Positions 42,137 to 51,082 of a stretch of DNA of 61,792 nt are shown here, piece by piece. This stretch comes from Myxococcales bacterium UBA1203 (lineage in GTDB: Bacteria; Myxococcota; Myxococcia; Myxococcales; UBA5297). The translations under genes and the position numbers were made by a program. Location: the NCBI GenBank assembly GCA_002309695.1, contig DBXV01000012.1, forward strand, positions 1-61,792, read 5' to 3'. The notes beneath the pieces were generated by a model. The model saw only the letters and a list, made by a program, of their open reading frames with translations, was not told the origin of the DNA and made no database searches. Position 1 is the first letter of the stretch; each line of letters opens with the position of its first letter.

Positions 42137-43720
42137 TTATTCCAGCCTGACTTCATGTTTCTGTGGAATGTCTGATTCTGGAATCCATGCACGAGTTTCC
42201 AATATATTATTATTTTCATCAACCTCAGCGAATAGATGTATTTTTGGCGCATTTTCCATAGTTTCAAGGAGAAGCTTGTTTTGTTCTATTACGTTATTTA
42301 ATTCATTTATTTCTTTTTCATTCGAACGCGACCTGTCCGTAGCAAGTGAAATGATTTTTTTATTTTCGTCGCGATCAGCACAAACGAAAGCTGCATCCAG
42401 TAATTTTTGGGAGAGTTTTTTGGGTAGTTCCAGCATTTCTAACTCTTCTATCTCTTTTTGAATTTTATTCATTCTGATGGATGCAAGCGCCAATTTCTTT
42501 TCATCTGCGGCTGAAATTGTCATTAAACAAGAAGAAATCGATAAAGCTTTTAGTGCTGAAAAAGCTGTTTCAGATTTAAATCTATAATTGTTTTCCCACT
42601 CATCCACATTTTTATAATATGCTGTATTCGAAAAGAAATTTGGATCTTCAATTTTTTCATCCAGTAATGAGGGAATATCCGATTTCACCTGTGTATAGAT
42701 TGTCCATAGTCTGTGGTGAATATGCTCCATAGTGGTTAAAATTTCCTGAGGATATAATCCTTGCCCATATGCCTCTGCTATGGATTTTAAATAGTCGATG
42801 GATGCTTGAATTTCCGACGACATTTGATTCTCAAAAAATTTTTGAAGCTTATTCACCTTATTCTCGATGTTGGTGAGTTTTTGATTGATGTCGGCAAGAT
42901 GTTTTTGGGCTGTAACAATTGAAGCAATCTGCCAGACGGCAGCAGCTGTAAATAAATTTGACCCGTTCAGATTTTTCAATACAGCATGACCTTCAATTTT
43001 TCCTGTGACAGGATCGTGAAAAAAACCTCGAAATCCTCCTCCTGGAACCAGAGCTTGTGCCAGAGTTCTATTGTCGGGAAAATCGACCTCCATAATTTTT
43101 TTCCCTGCATATCTAAGTGCTGATGTAGCAGTAGGAATAATCTGAGCCATTGGGGAAAGAATTGCCTTGGCATTTATTTTTTTCGCACTCTGAAACAGAT
43201 CGCTGTTTGTAGTTCTAATATGAATAAGATTTTCTTTATTATTATCTCCAAAGAAATATAGGCCTTCGGCTCTCGCTTGAATCAGTCGAGCTTCTTCATC
43301 CTTTCGTTCAATTTCCTTTTTCAACGAGTTGTTTTCATCCATAAGGTGTTGAATAAGTTTTTGACCAGTCAATTTTGGTTTACGTTGTTGAATTTCAGTC
43401 GAATTTTGTGCGCTATTGTTATTTATACAAAGCTCTACCGAGCTTTGAATTTTTTCTTCATGTATGTTAGACTGATCAATTTTTCCATATTTTGTCTCTA
43501 ACTTCCGCTTCCAAAATATAAATAGGACAATAGCTAAAATGAGTACAACAGAAGCACCAATACCAGCGTAAGCTAACCCTGATGTCGTTTGAATTGATGT
43601 TTGTGCTCCATAAGAAGGAATTGGCAACATAAATATAAAAAATGAAATTTTAAAGAAATACTTTTGATAGGTATTCACACACGCAACTGACAAATTGCCA
43701 TTCCCTGCGTCCCTGCTCAT
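42137..43720 (-). CDS. Membrane-anchored coiled-coil protein of unknown function
   Basis: A 527-residue, AT-rich gene. A hydrophobic stretch at residues about 25-38 (KISFFIFMLPIPSYGA) may be a signal. A transmembrane helix follows (GIGASVVLILAIVLFIFWKR). The rest is soluble and largely helical: a coiled coil near 115-145, a conserved-looking block ALVPGGGFRGFFHDPVTGKI, then IVTAQKHLADINQKLTNIEN and more coiled coil. I know similar unnamed proteins with a GGGFRG block but no function. The codon use is unlike smc and sdaA, suggesting transfer. Its leader (AGGAGAGATTGAA before ATGAGC) resembles those of the TYK-domain genes. Confidence 0.65.
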   Translation of the reverse strand: MSRDAGNGNLSVACVNTYQKYFFKISFFIFMLPIPSYGAQTSIQTTSGLAYAGIGASVVLILAIVLFIFWKRKLETKYGKIDQSNIHEEKIQSSVELCINNNSAQNSTEIQQRKPKLTGQKLIQHLMDENNSLKKEIERKDEEARLIQARAEGLYFFGDNNKENLIHIRTTNSDLFQSAKKINAKAILSPMAQIIPTATSALRYAGKKIMEVDFPDNRTLAQALVPGGGFRGFFHDPVTGKIEGHAVLKNLNGSNLFTAAAVWQIASIVTAQKHLADINQKLTNIENKVNKLQKFFENQMSSEIQASIDYLKSIAEAYGQGLYPQEILTTMEHIHHRLWTIYTQVKSDIPSLLDEKIEDPNFFSNTAYYKNVDEWENNYRFKSETAFSALKALSISSCLMTISAADEKKLALASIRMNKIQKEIEELEMLELPKKLSQKLLDAAFVCADRDENKKIISLATDRSRSNEKEINELNNVIEQNKLLLETMENAPKIHLFAEVDENNNILETRAWIPESDIPQKHEVRLE

Positions 43721-43914
43721 TTCAATCTCTCCTGATGAAAGTCGAACCTGACAACAAACAAAGTTCAGTTTAGCCCCTTATCCTTGTTCCAGTAAATACA
43801 GGTCACATTATTTCTACTACACTACCATATTAATGTCAACAGATTTTTGTTTCTAAAGAAATGGGAGACGTCAGTAGAAAGCTGACAGATGTTGGAAGGT
43901 AATGATATAGTACC

Positions 43915-45129
43915 TCAAATTTTTTCCAGTGAATCGTCGTCCAGAAGAAAATCCAGCGCATTGATTTTTTTGTAGCCGTTTTCCAGGACGGTAAATGGGT
44001 CGGTGTCCATCGTAATGACGATTTTTTTGAATCCCGGCTCAACATTTTTGAAGGGGAGCAGTTCAGTTTTGCGCTTTTCATCGTCCACAATCGACCACGC
44101 CACCTGAATATAATGGGTCACGTCGCCGCGCCGGGCAATGAAATCAATTTCTTTTGTTCTGTTTTTGCCAATGTCCAGCAGATAACCGCGCCTCAGCAAA
44201 TCCATACAGACAATGTTTTCCAGAGCGCGGCTCACTTCACATTGATGAAAATTCAGCTGAACATTCCGAAGCCCCATATCAGTAATATAATACTTGTTGA
44301 GCGTTTTGAGATATTCTTTTCCCTTAATGTCGTAGCGATACAGCTTGCGGAATAAAAAAGCGCCGCACAGCGCGTCCACATAACTCGCAATCGTGTCCAC
44401 AGTGGCGGTGGGCTGGCCGGCGCTTTTGAGGCTGTCGGCGATTTTTTTAATGCTGACCAGACTGCCGATATTTGAACATAAAAAATGATAGACGGCGTAA
44501 AACACTGTCGGATTGCGGATACCGCTGCGTTCAATGACATCCCGAAAGGCAACAGTTTGTTCAATATCCGACAGGTATTTGAGTTTATCGTCGCGTTCGC
44601 CGTATCGCGTCAGAAAAGGCAGGCCGCCGTAAAGAAAATAATCATTATAGGCCTTCACGCGGTCGCCGCCGGCAAATGAAAAGTATTCCTGAAATGACAG
44701 GGGAAAAACGCTGATATTGACGCTGCGCCCTCGGAGAGACGTCGCAATGTCGCTCGAAAGAAGCCGGGAATTGGAGCCGGTGACATAGACATCGTGGCCT
44801 TTGTTTTTCAGGCTGTTCAAAACATCTTCAAAACCATTCACATACTGGATTTCATCAATAAAGATGTAATGCCGGCCCTCGCGCCCCGATGTTTGAGCAA
44901 TAATATGGGAATAGAGATTTTGAGCCTGGCGCAGCGGGACGTTTTCCAGATCTTCCAGGTTGACCCGAATGAGCCGTTCCGGCGGAACGCCGGTTTCCAG
45001 CAGTTTTTGAGCAAACAGTTCAAACAGCAGGACAGTTTTGCCGCAGCGGCGCATCCCGGTGACGACCTTAATGAGGTCCCGGTCCTTGTGCCGGAGGAGC
45101 TGGTTCAGATAGGCGGGGCGCTGAATCAT
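43915..45129 (-). CDS. AAA ATPase with DUF4143 (AAA_14 family)
   Basis: A 404-residue protein. Walker A is GMRRCGKTVLL, Walker B is YIFIDEIQYV, then VTGSNSRLL (sensor 1) and LRGRSVNISVFPLSFQEY, the family hallmark. The C-terminal DUF4143 domain has a PD-(D/E)XK-like core: ALENIVCMDLLRRGY ... KEIDFIARRG ... YIQVAWSI. Family members are widespread, often near mobile DNA, with a poorly defined role. A single-gene unit; hairpins of the GTCGAAAAA type lie upstream. Confidence 0.92.
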   Translation of the reverse strand: MIQRPAYLNQLLRHKDRDLIKVVTGMRRCGKTVLLFELFAQKLLETGVPPERLIRVNLEDLENVPLRQAQNLYSHIIAQTSGREGRHYIFIDEIQYVNGFEDVLNSLKNKGHDVYVTGSNSRLLSSDIATSLRGRSVNISVFPLSFQEYFSFAGGDRVKAYNDYFLYGGLPFLTRYGERDDKLKYLSDIEQTVAFRDVIERSGIRNPTVFYAVYHFLCSNIGSLVSIKKIADSLKSAGQPTATVDTIASYVDALCGAFLFRKLYRYDIKGKEYLKTLNKYYITDMGLRNVQLNFHQCEVSRALENIVCMDLLRRGYLLDIGKNRTKEIDFIARRGDVTHYIQVAWSIVDDEKRKTELLPFKNVEPGFKKIVITMDTDPFTVLENGYKKINALDFLLDDDSLEKI

Positions 45130-45473
45130 GTCTGGGGGACTTTCCTGAGAGCGTTCTGAGAGGGCTGAAAAGCTCTGGTCGAAAAACTTTCGCGAAATGA
45201 GACTTTTTCGACTTCGTCATAAATGGAGATTTTCATAGGTAAAGCAGATCCATCTTGAAAGTCTAGTCGAAAAACTTTCAAAAAGATGCGGCTTTTTCGA
45301 GTTTTCAGACTTTCACGCTCAGTCATCGCCTTTGGCGCTGGCAGTTCCCCAAAAAGGGGGACCCAGAAAATCTGTCTCGTGCGTTTGACAGAGGCCTTGA
45401 CTCGCCCTCTGGGAGAGGTGGCGCCGCAGGGCCGGAGAGGGCTTGATTTCGGGGCGGCCACAGAGGGCCGCCC
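45130..45473. other. Intergenic region rich in hairpins
   Basis: It holds two hairpins with GTCGAAAAA/TTTTTCGAC and TCGAAAAA/TTTTTCGA stems (45178-45212 and 45267-45300). Family B (45318-45360), C (45400-45443) and D (45444-45477) repeats follow in a row. Confidence 0.6.
45178..45212. repeat. GTCGAAAAA hairpin
   Basis: GTCGAAAAA and TTTTTCGAC form a perfect 9-bp stem. A similar hairpin lies at 45267-45300. Confidence 0.6.
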
Positions 45474-45477
45474 CTAC
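45318..45477. repeat. Composite of REP-like repeats B, C and D
   Basis: CAGTCATCGCCTTTGGCGCT, then AGTTCCCC...GGGGGA (B), CCCTCTGGGAGAGGTGG plus CGCCGCAGGGCCGGAGAGGG (C), and GGGGCGGCCACAGAGGGCCG (D). It lies at the 3' end of smc. Confidence 0.65.
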
Positions 45478-48400
45478 TTCTCTCCATTGCCGGCCGCAGC
45501 CTGCGGAACGACGCTCCGGTTGTCGTTGACTGCCGCGGCATGGGGAATCGCGCTCCGGTTGTCGTTCGCGGCCTCGCCCATGGGGCTCATGCGGACGCTG
45601 ACCAGACTGGACACGCCGGGCTCCTGCATGGTGACGCCGTAGAGCGTGTCAGCGACCTGCATGGTGCGCTTGTTGTGCGTGATGAGGATGAACTGGCTGA
45701 TCTGGCTCATCTCGCGAATGAGCTCGTTGTAGCGGGTGACATTGGCCTCATCCAAAGGCGCGTCCACCTCGTCCAGCAGGCAGAACGGCGTCGGCTTGAT
45801 GAGGAAAATCGCGAAGATGAGGCTGATGGCGGTGAGCGCCTTTTCGCCGCCCGAGAGCAGATTGACGCTCTGGAGTTTTTTGCCGGGCGGCTGCGCCATG
45901 ATCTCGATGCCGGGCTCGCTCTCGCCGTCCTCCGCCTCTGTGAGCACCAGCCCCGCGCTGCCGCCGTTGAAGAGGCGCGGGAACAGCTGCTGGAACTTCT
46001 CGTTGATGGCGTTGAAGGCCTGCCGGAAGCGGTCCTTGGAAGTCTTGTTGATGCGGACGATGGCCTTCCGCAGCTGGTGAATGGACTTTTCGAGGTCGAT
46101 TTCCTGTGCGGCCATGGCGGCGTGGCGCTCTTCCAGCTCGGCGCACTCCTCAATCGCGGTCAGGTTGATTTCGCCCATCTTCTCAATCTGGTCGCGCATC
46201 GTCTGGAGGTTCTCGCGGTCGATGTCCGTGGGCAGAGGCCGCCAGTGATAGTCGTGAACCGCCAGCATGAGGTCGGTGTTGTGCCGCTCGGAAACGGTCT
46301 CCCGCAGATGCGCGATTTCCATGGAGCGCTCCTGAGCCCGAAGCGCGGCGGCGGCGCGCGCGTCATCCAGAGATTTCAGCGCGGTGCGCTGTTCACGAAG
46401 CGCTTCCTGACTCGCCTTCACAGAGGCGCGGTGTCCGGCACATGCCTCGGCCGCTGCCTGCTGTTCCGCCTTCAGGGCATCCAGCTTCTGCGATTCGTCC
46501 GCGATTTTCTGATCCGTGGTCTCCATGAGCGCGTCCAGCTCGTCCTGACGGATGCTGCCCTGAGCCAGGGTGTTTTCGAGGCGGCGGCGGCGCTCGGCCA
46601 GATTGGTCAGCGACTCCTCAGCCCGCTTGAGCGCGCGCGCCAGAGCCTGACGGCGCTCGCCCTCAGCAGCCGTGCGGACCTGCAGCTCAGTGCGCTCGGC
46701 AGTCAGCCGCTCCAGCTCCTTGCGCAGATCGCTCAGCGTGCGGTTCAGCTCGTCGAGGCGTGCCTCATGGCTGCCCTTGTCGCCTTCGCACTGGGCAATC
46801 TCGCCGTTCAGCGCGTTTTCCCGGTCTTCAAGTGCGTTCATCGCGCGGGCGGATTCCTCCATGCCGCGGCCGATGTTTTCCAGCCGCGCCCGGGCCTGTG
46901 CGAGGTCCTCCGTGGCCTTGTGCAGGTCCTTCTCCTGCTCGACGACCGCCAGGTCCTCGCTGTGCAGATTCTGCGAAATTCCCCTGAGGCTGGACTCCAC
47001 AGCCGCCGCACGCTCGCTGAGGGCTTTCTGATGCTCCTGCGCCGTCTGAAAATCGGCGGAGAGGCGCGCCACCTCGGCCGTCAGCTCCTTGATTTCGCGC
47101 TTCTTGTGCAGAACGCCGACGCCCGCGCCTTCCATGGCGCCGCCGCGGACGCTGCCGCTCGGCTCCAGAATGTCGCCGTCCAGCGTGACACAGGTTTCGG
47201 GGCGCCCCAGCGCGATGAATGACAGGGCCGTCTGAACATCCTGAACCACGGCGGTGCTGCCCAAAAGATGGCGGGCGAGGCCGGCAAATGGCTCGTCCGT
47301 CTCCGCTAGGTCAGCGGCGATGCCCAGAAATCCGGGGAGCGATTCGGGCGTCGGCAGAGGAACAGGGCACTCGGGCGCGGCACAGGCGGCTTCGGTCAGA
47401 TTCCGGGGCAGAAAAGTCACGCGGCCGCCCTTCATGGATTTCAGCCGGGCCAGTTCGCTGAGGGCCGTCTCCCGATTTTCGACGACCACGGTCTGCAGGC
47501 GATCCCCAAGCGCGGCTTCAATGGCTTTTTCCACGGCCGCCGGCGCGCGGATCACATCGGAAACGAGGCCCAGAACACCTTCGGAACGGTGCCCCATGAC
47601 CATGCGCACGCCTTTGCCGAAGCCCTCGTAATTTTCCTGAATCTCTTTCAGCGAATTGAGGCGGCTCCGCTTGTCGGCCAGCGCCTCCCGCTGCCCGATG
47701 AGGCCAACTTCGCTCTCCACCAGCTCCTGACGCACCCTGGCCAGCGACAGCTCCTCGTCGGCCCGGCGCGCGTCCAGTCCCTTGCGTGCCTCGCGGGCCG
47801 CTTCCAGCCTGTTCTGAATCGCAGCCCGGCTCTCCTCCAGCCCGCTGATGCGCTCGCTGAGCGAAGCGGCCTCGTCTCGGGCGGCAGCGGCCCGGCGCTC
47901 TCCGTCGGCCTTCTGCCGCACCAGATTTTCCAGATTGCTCTTCGCGGCGGCCAGCTTTCCCGTGATGTTCATCAGCTGCGCGCGCTCGTGGCTGATGCCG
48001 CCCTGCACAGCCTTTTCCTGTCCCGCGGCCGTGTTCAGGCTCTCCTGCACCTCTGCCATGCGGCGGTCGTCCTCGGTGGTCTCGCTCAGCCCCGCCGACT
48101 CCGCCCTGAGCCCTTCCAGCTCCGCGCCGACCGACTTTTCGGAACCCTGAATCTCCACAATCTCGACGCGGCCGTTCTCGATGCGCTGGGCCAGCTCCGC
48201 CTTTTCGCGGCGATAGGCCTCCGCATTGGCCTTCCCCACCCGCACAGCGTTGTCCGATTCGTGCGCCTTCTCGTCCAGGACCTTGAGCGCGCTCTCCGCC
48301 TCGTTCAGCTCCGATTCCAGACGGGTCAGATCCGCCTCGCCCTGATGCAGGGCGTTTTCCAGCGAGGTGCTCTCATCTTCGAGGCGCGCCGTTTCCTCAT

Positions 48401-49145
48401 CGTCGGCCCGCCCGACGGCGCACAGCTCCAGAAAGCGAACGCTGGCGGCGTGCAGCTCGATGTCGCGGATCTGCGCCTTGATGCGCTTGTATTTTTCGGC
48501 CTTGCGCGCCTGCCGCCCGAGGCTGTCCAGCCGCTTTTCCATCTCGCGGTTCACGTCGTGAATCCGCACCAGGTTCTGCTCGGTCAGCTCCAGCTTGCGC
48601 TCAGCGGCTTTGCGGCGGCTCTGATAGAGGGTGATGCCCGCGGCTTCCTCGATGAGCCGGCGCCGGTCCTCCGGCTTGGCGGAGACGATGAGGCCAATCC
48701 GGCCCTGCTCAATGATGGAGTAGCCCTTGGTGCCAACGCCGGTGCCCAGAAAGAGCTCGCTGACGTCCAGCAGGCGGCAGGGCACGCGGTTGATGAGGTA
48801 TTCGCTCTCGCCAGAGCGGAACAGGCGGCGGGTGACCGAAATCTCGCCAAATTCCTTGTACTGGGCGGGCAGCAGCTCCGGCGTGTCGTTGGAGAAGGTG
48901 ATGGTCACTTCCGCCATGGAAATGGGCGCCTTGGACTCGCTGCCGTTGAAAATCACGTCCTCCATGGCCCGGCCGCGCAGATGGCGGGCGGACTGCTCGC
49001 CCAGCACCCAGCGAATGGCGTCCACCACGTTGGATTTGCCGCAGCCGTTGGGTCCCACGACGCCCGTCACCCGGTCATCGAACTGGAAAACCTGATGTTC
49101 CAGGAAGGATTTGAAGCCGCAGATCTCGAGTCGTTTAATGCGCAT
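45474..49145 (-). CDS. smc: Chromosome segregation protein SMC
   Basis: A 1,223-residue SMC. The N-terminal head has KRLEICGFKSF and Walker A VVGPNGCGKSNVVDAI. Long coiled coils follow on both sides of a hinge near residues 510-660 (GVLGLVSDVIRAPAAVEKAI). The C-terminal head has the ABC signature LLSGGEKALTAI and Walker B FCLLDEVDAPLDE. It compacts and separates chromosomes, usually with ScpA and ScpB, loading near the origin. After the normal end it has an extra tail with a 13-residue repeat (NDNRSAIPHAA / NDNRSVVPQAA). The ATG at 49145 starts at the usual family N-terminus. Confidence 0.96.
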   Translation of the reverse strand: MRIKRLEICGFKSFLEHQVFQFDDRVTGVVGPNGCGKSNVVDAIRWVLGEQSARHLRGRAMEDVIFNGSESKAPISMAEVTITFSNDTPELLPAQYKEFGEISVTRRLFRSGESEYLINRVPCRLLDVSELFLGTGVGTKGYSIIEQGRIGLIVSAKPEDRRRLIEEAAGITLYQSRRKAAERKLELTEQNLVRIHDVNREMEKRLDSLGRQARKAEKYKRIKAQIRDIELHAASVRFLELCAVGRADDEETARLEDESTSLENALHQGEADLTRLESELNEAESALKVLDEKAHESDNAVRVGKANAEAYRREKAELAQRIENGRVEIVEIQGSEKSVGAELEGLRAESAGLSETTEDDRRMAEVQESLNTAAGQEKAVQGGISHERAQLMNITGKLAAAKSNLENLVRQKADGERRAAAARDEAASLSERISGLEESRAAIQNRLEAAREARKGLDARRADEELSLARVRQELVESEVGLIGQREALADKRSRLNSLKEIQENYEGFGKGVRMVMGHRSEGVLGLVSDVIRAPAAVEKAIEAALGDRLQTVVVENRETALSELARLKSMKGGRVTFLPRNLTEAACAAPECPVPLPTPESLPGFLGIAADLAETDEPFAGLARHLLGSTAVVQDVQTALSFIALGRPETCVTLDGDILEPSGSVRGGAMEGAGVGVLHKKREIKELTAEVARLSADFQTAQEHQKALSERAAAVESSLRGISQNLHSEDLAVVEQEKDLHKATEDLAQARARLENIGRGMEESARAMNALEDRENALNGEIAQCEGDKGSHEARLDELNRTLSDLRKELERLTAERTELQVRTAAEGERRQALARALKRAEESLTNLAERRRRLENTLAQGSIRQDELDALMETTDQKIADESQKLDALKAEQQAAAEACAGHRASVKASQEALREQRTALKSLDDARAAAALRAQERSMEIAHLRETVSERHNTDLMLAVHDYHWRPLPTDIDRENLQTMRDQIEKMGEINLTAIEECAELEERHAAMAAQEIDLEKSIHQLRKAIVRINKTSKDRFRQAFNAINEKFQQLFPRLFNGGSAGLVLTEAEDGESEPGIEIMAQPPGKKLQSVNLLSGGEKALTAISLIFAIFLIKPTPFCLLDEVDAPLDEANVTRYNELIREMSQISQFILITHNKRTMQVADTLYGVTMQEPGVSSLVSVRMSPMGEAANDNRSAIPHAAAVNDNRSVVPQAAAGNGEK
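45493..45572 (-). repeat. Tandem repeat encoding the SMC tail
   Basis: A 39-base unit (core AACGACAACCGGAGCG) occurs twice. It encodes A-x-N-D-N-R-S-x-x-P-x-A-A twice at the C-terminus of SMC. Confidence 0.6.
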
Positions 49146-49477
49146 ATTTTGCTCCGAAAATTGAGGGTTTTGAGGCCCTTCGGACAGGGGCGGACATGGC
49201 ATTTTCAACGGCCTTCCGCCCCCTGTTTCCACAGCCTGACTAGCACGATTTTTCGGAGAAAATCAAGTTTTAACTTACGGAAATCTCACTATTTTTTCGA
49301 TTTTTCGCCAAGTTGGCTGTCAACACATCTCCACAAGTTTTCCACAGCCTTTTCAGGGGGTTGTGAACAGCCCTCCGGCTCACTCTTGAGGGCAAAAGTA
49401 TGCATGAATAAATGCAAGAAAATAATCAAAATAATCAAAATGCGTGCAAGTATGCAGAAGGCATTTTGAAGGTGCCC

Positions 49478-49557
49478 GTTCAGGTTTTCGAAAGGCTGTT
49501 CAGTGTGGACACATAGCCCACCTGAACGGCTTCTCGAAAAGCCGGATGGACCTGAAC
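49478..49557. repeat. Imperfect inverted repeat
   Basis: GTTCAGGTTTTCGAAAGGC on the left pairs imperfectly with GCTTCTCGAAAAGCC and CCTGAAC on the right, across an 18-base loop. It could form a long hairpin. Confidence 0.45.
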
Positions 49558-49638
49558 ATGGGCGGTCCTGTGTGGACGTCCGAAATCAAACCCTCTCCGT
49601 CGCCGCCGTTGGCGGAGCCATCTCTCTCCGTCTGCCTG

Positions 49639-49756
49639 GAGTTTCACCCCAGGATGTGATACTTCGTCCCTTCGGGACGATTTTGTATTATTTATTATGA
49701 TTCATTATGCGTCCTGAAAAGACGCCGTGTCACATCCCGGGATGGAATCCCGTGCA
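49639..49756 (+). repeat. REP-like repeat, family A, copy 3
   Basis: GTTTCACCCCAGGATGTGAT, then CTTCGTCCCTTCGGGACGA (hairpin), AT-rich spacer, GCGTCCTGAAAAGACGC and CACATCCCGGGATGG with AATCCCGTG. It is the most complete copy in the window. Confidence 0.75.
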
Positions 49757-49803
49757 ATTCAGGGATGAGGCAATTTGTTAAAACAATATCGAAATAAAAT
49801 ACT

Positions 49804-49855
49804 TGGCTCCCCCAATGGGAGAGCTGTCAGCGCCGAAGGCGATGACTGAGAGGGC
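49804..49855 (+). repeat. REP-like repeat, family B
   Basis: TTGGCTCCCCCAATGGGAGA, then GCTGTCAGCGCCGAAGGCG and ATGACTGAGAGGG. Preceded, as at 40735, by a GAAATAAAA tract. Confidence 0.7.
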
Positions 49856-49969
49856 TAAAAGGAAATATAAACAGTTCGTTATCCGAAAAATTGGCCATTA
49901 CTGGGCGTTTCGGGGGCATCACCTTCCGAGGCTGGCCGGACCAATAGACGCGAGGAAGGTGCTGCCTTT

Positions 49970-50821
49970 GTGACGGCGGATGCCACTCTGAATGCGGCCG
50001 CTCCTCTGACTGAAGCGCGGCTTTTCGGGTGGCACCGACGCCTTTTTGAGGGCGTCGAGAGTAATGCTGTGACCGTGTTTCCTGTTGGACAATGGCGGGT
50101 GGATGACATGGAGGTCGTCTCCGGCTCCATCGGACATCACCGCGTTCATTATCGGGCTCCAGATGCTGCCCGCATTCCTGCCGAAATGTCCGCTTTCATC
50201 AGATGGTTCAATTCGGGAATGGACACGGCATTTGGTTTTGGCGGCCCTGCTGCTGCTGAACCCATTACCAAGGCGGCCATTGCGCACCTCTGGTTTGTGA
50301 GCATTCATCCTTTTGACGACGGAAATGGACGCATCGCCCGCGCTGTCTCAGACTTGGCGCTCGCCCGTCTCGACGGAGGAGAGGCCCGTTATTTGGGAAT
50401 GTCAGCCCATATTCGGCGGGACAGGGAGGCATATTACCGCATTCTGGAAAATACGCAGTCCAGCGGCTTCCTTGATGTGTCGGAATGGATGGCCTGGTTT
50501 GTCGCCGAGTTTGATGTGGCCATCGAAACGGCCATGACGGCTCTTTCCCGTGCTGTTTTTGCGGGGCAGTTTTGGTCCCGCGCGGCCTCCGTTGGGCTGA
50601 ATGAACGGCAGAAAAAGGTCGCAGCCATGCTTCTCGGCAATTTCGATGGCAAGCTGACGAGTGGAAAATATGCAAAGCTCGCCAAATGCTCCACGGACAC
50701 TGCTGCCCGCGACCTGGCGCAGATGGTCGAGCGCGGGCTTCTGGTGCGCTCGGAGGCTGGCGGACGCAGCACCAGTTATTCTCTCGCCCCCGGAGGTTTA
50801 GTTTTGAATCAAGAGAAATAG
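49970..50821 (+). CDS. Fic-domain protein, N-terminally truncated
   Basis: A 283-residue protein with the Fic motif HPFDDGNGRIARA, which transfers AMP or another nucleotide group to target proteins. A C-terminal winged-helix-like part follows (SGKYAKLAKCSTDTAARDLA). In this Fic subfamily the protein normally has about 80-100 more N-terminal residues, including the inhibitory helix (S/T)xxxE(G/N). Here that part is missing. The same frame continues upstream without an ATG for about 40 codons (LGVSGASPSEAGRTNRREEG), resembling the rest of the family, until a TAA near a REP-like repeat. The only start is GTG at 49970. Either it is a pseudogene or an unrestrained Fic enzyme. Confidence 0.75.
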   Translation: MTADATLNAAAPLTEARLFGWHRRLFEGVESNAVTVFPVGQWRVDDMEVVSGSIGHHRVHYRAPDAARIPAEMSAFIRWFNSGMDTAFGFGGPAAAEPITKAAIAHLWFVSIHPFDDGNGRIARAVSDLALARLDGGEARYLGMSAHIRRDREAYYRILENTQSSGFLDVSEWMAWFVAEFDVAIETAMTALSRAVFAGQFWSRAASVGLNERQKKVAAMLLGNFDGKLTSGKYAKLAKCSTDTAARDLAQMVERGLLVRSEAGGRSTSYSLAPGGLVLNQEK

Positions 50822-50950
50822 AACTGGGCGAGAAAAAATTGTTTTTTTGGGGAACCCTCTAAATTCATAACAGTGGGGATGTCCTCTTCCCGGTGTATTA
50901 TATATTCAACGATATATAACGTTATATAACTTTGGAAGAGACAATCATAA

Positions 50951-50991
50951 TATCATCCCGAAGGGACGAAATATCACATCCTGGGGTGAAA
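50951..50991 (-). repeat. REP-like repeat, family A, partial inverted copy
   Basis: ATCCCGAAGGGACGAAATAT followed by CACATCCTGGGGTGAAAC, the reverse complement of the first part of the copy at 49639. Confidence 0.6.
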
Positions 50992-51082
50992 CCAAAGGCG
51001 AACGGAGTGAGGTTATAAGAAATCCTCGTGAAGTGCTTTTTAGCGGATTGCTTTTTGACACTGCCGCTGTATGCGCCGCCCC

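Larger units (their letters stand above)
49146..49969. other. Long intergenic region with repeats
   Basis: About 820 bases. It holds a TTTTCCACA site (49338), an imperfect inverted repeat (49478-49557), a family C-like fragment near 49588, a family A repeat (49639-49756) and a family B repeat (49804-49855). It then has the leftover coding-like sequence of the truncated fic gene (from about 49870). No complete gene seen. Confidence 0.55.

Noticed and set aside
41772..42461. 229-codon plus-strand open frame
   Set aside because: Overlaps both the EamA gene and the coiled-coil gene on the other strand; low-complexity Ser-rich translation.
45540..49469. Long plus-strand open frames (560 and 626 codons)
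   Set aside because: Antisense to smc, Leu/Arg/Gln-rich, no recognisable fold.
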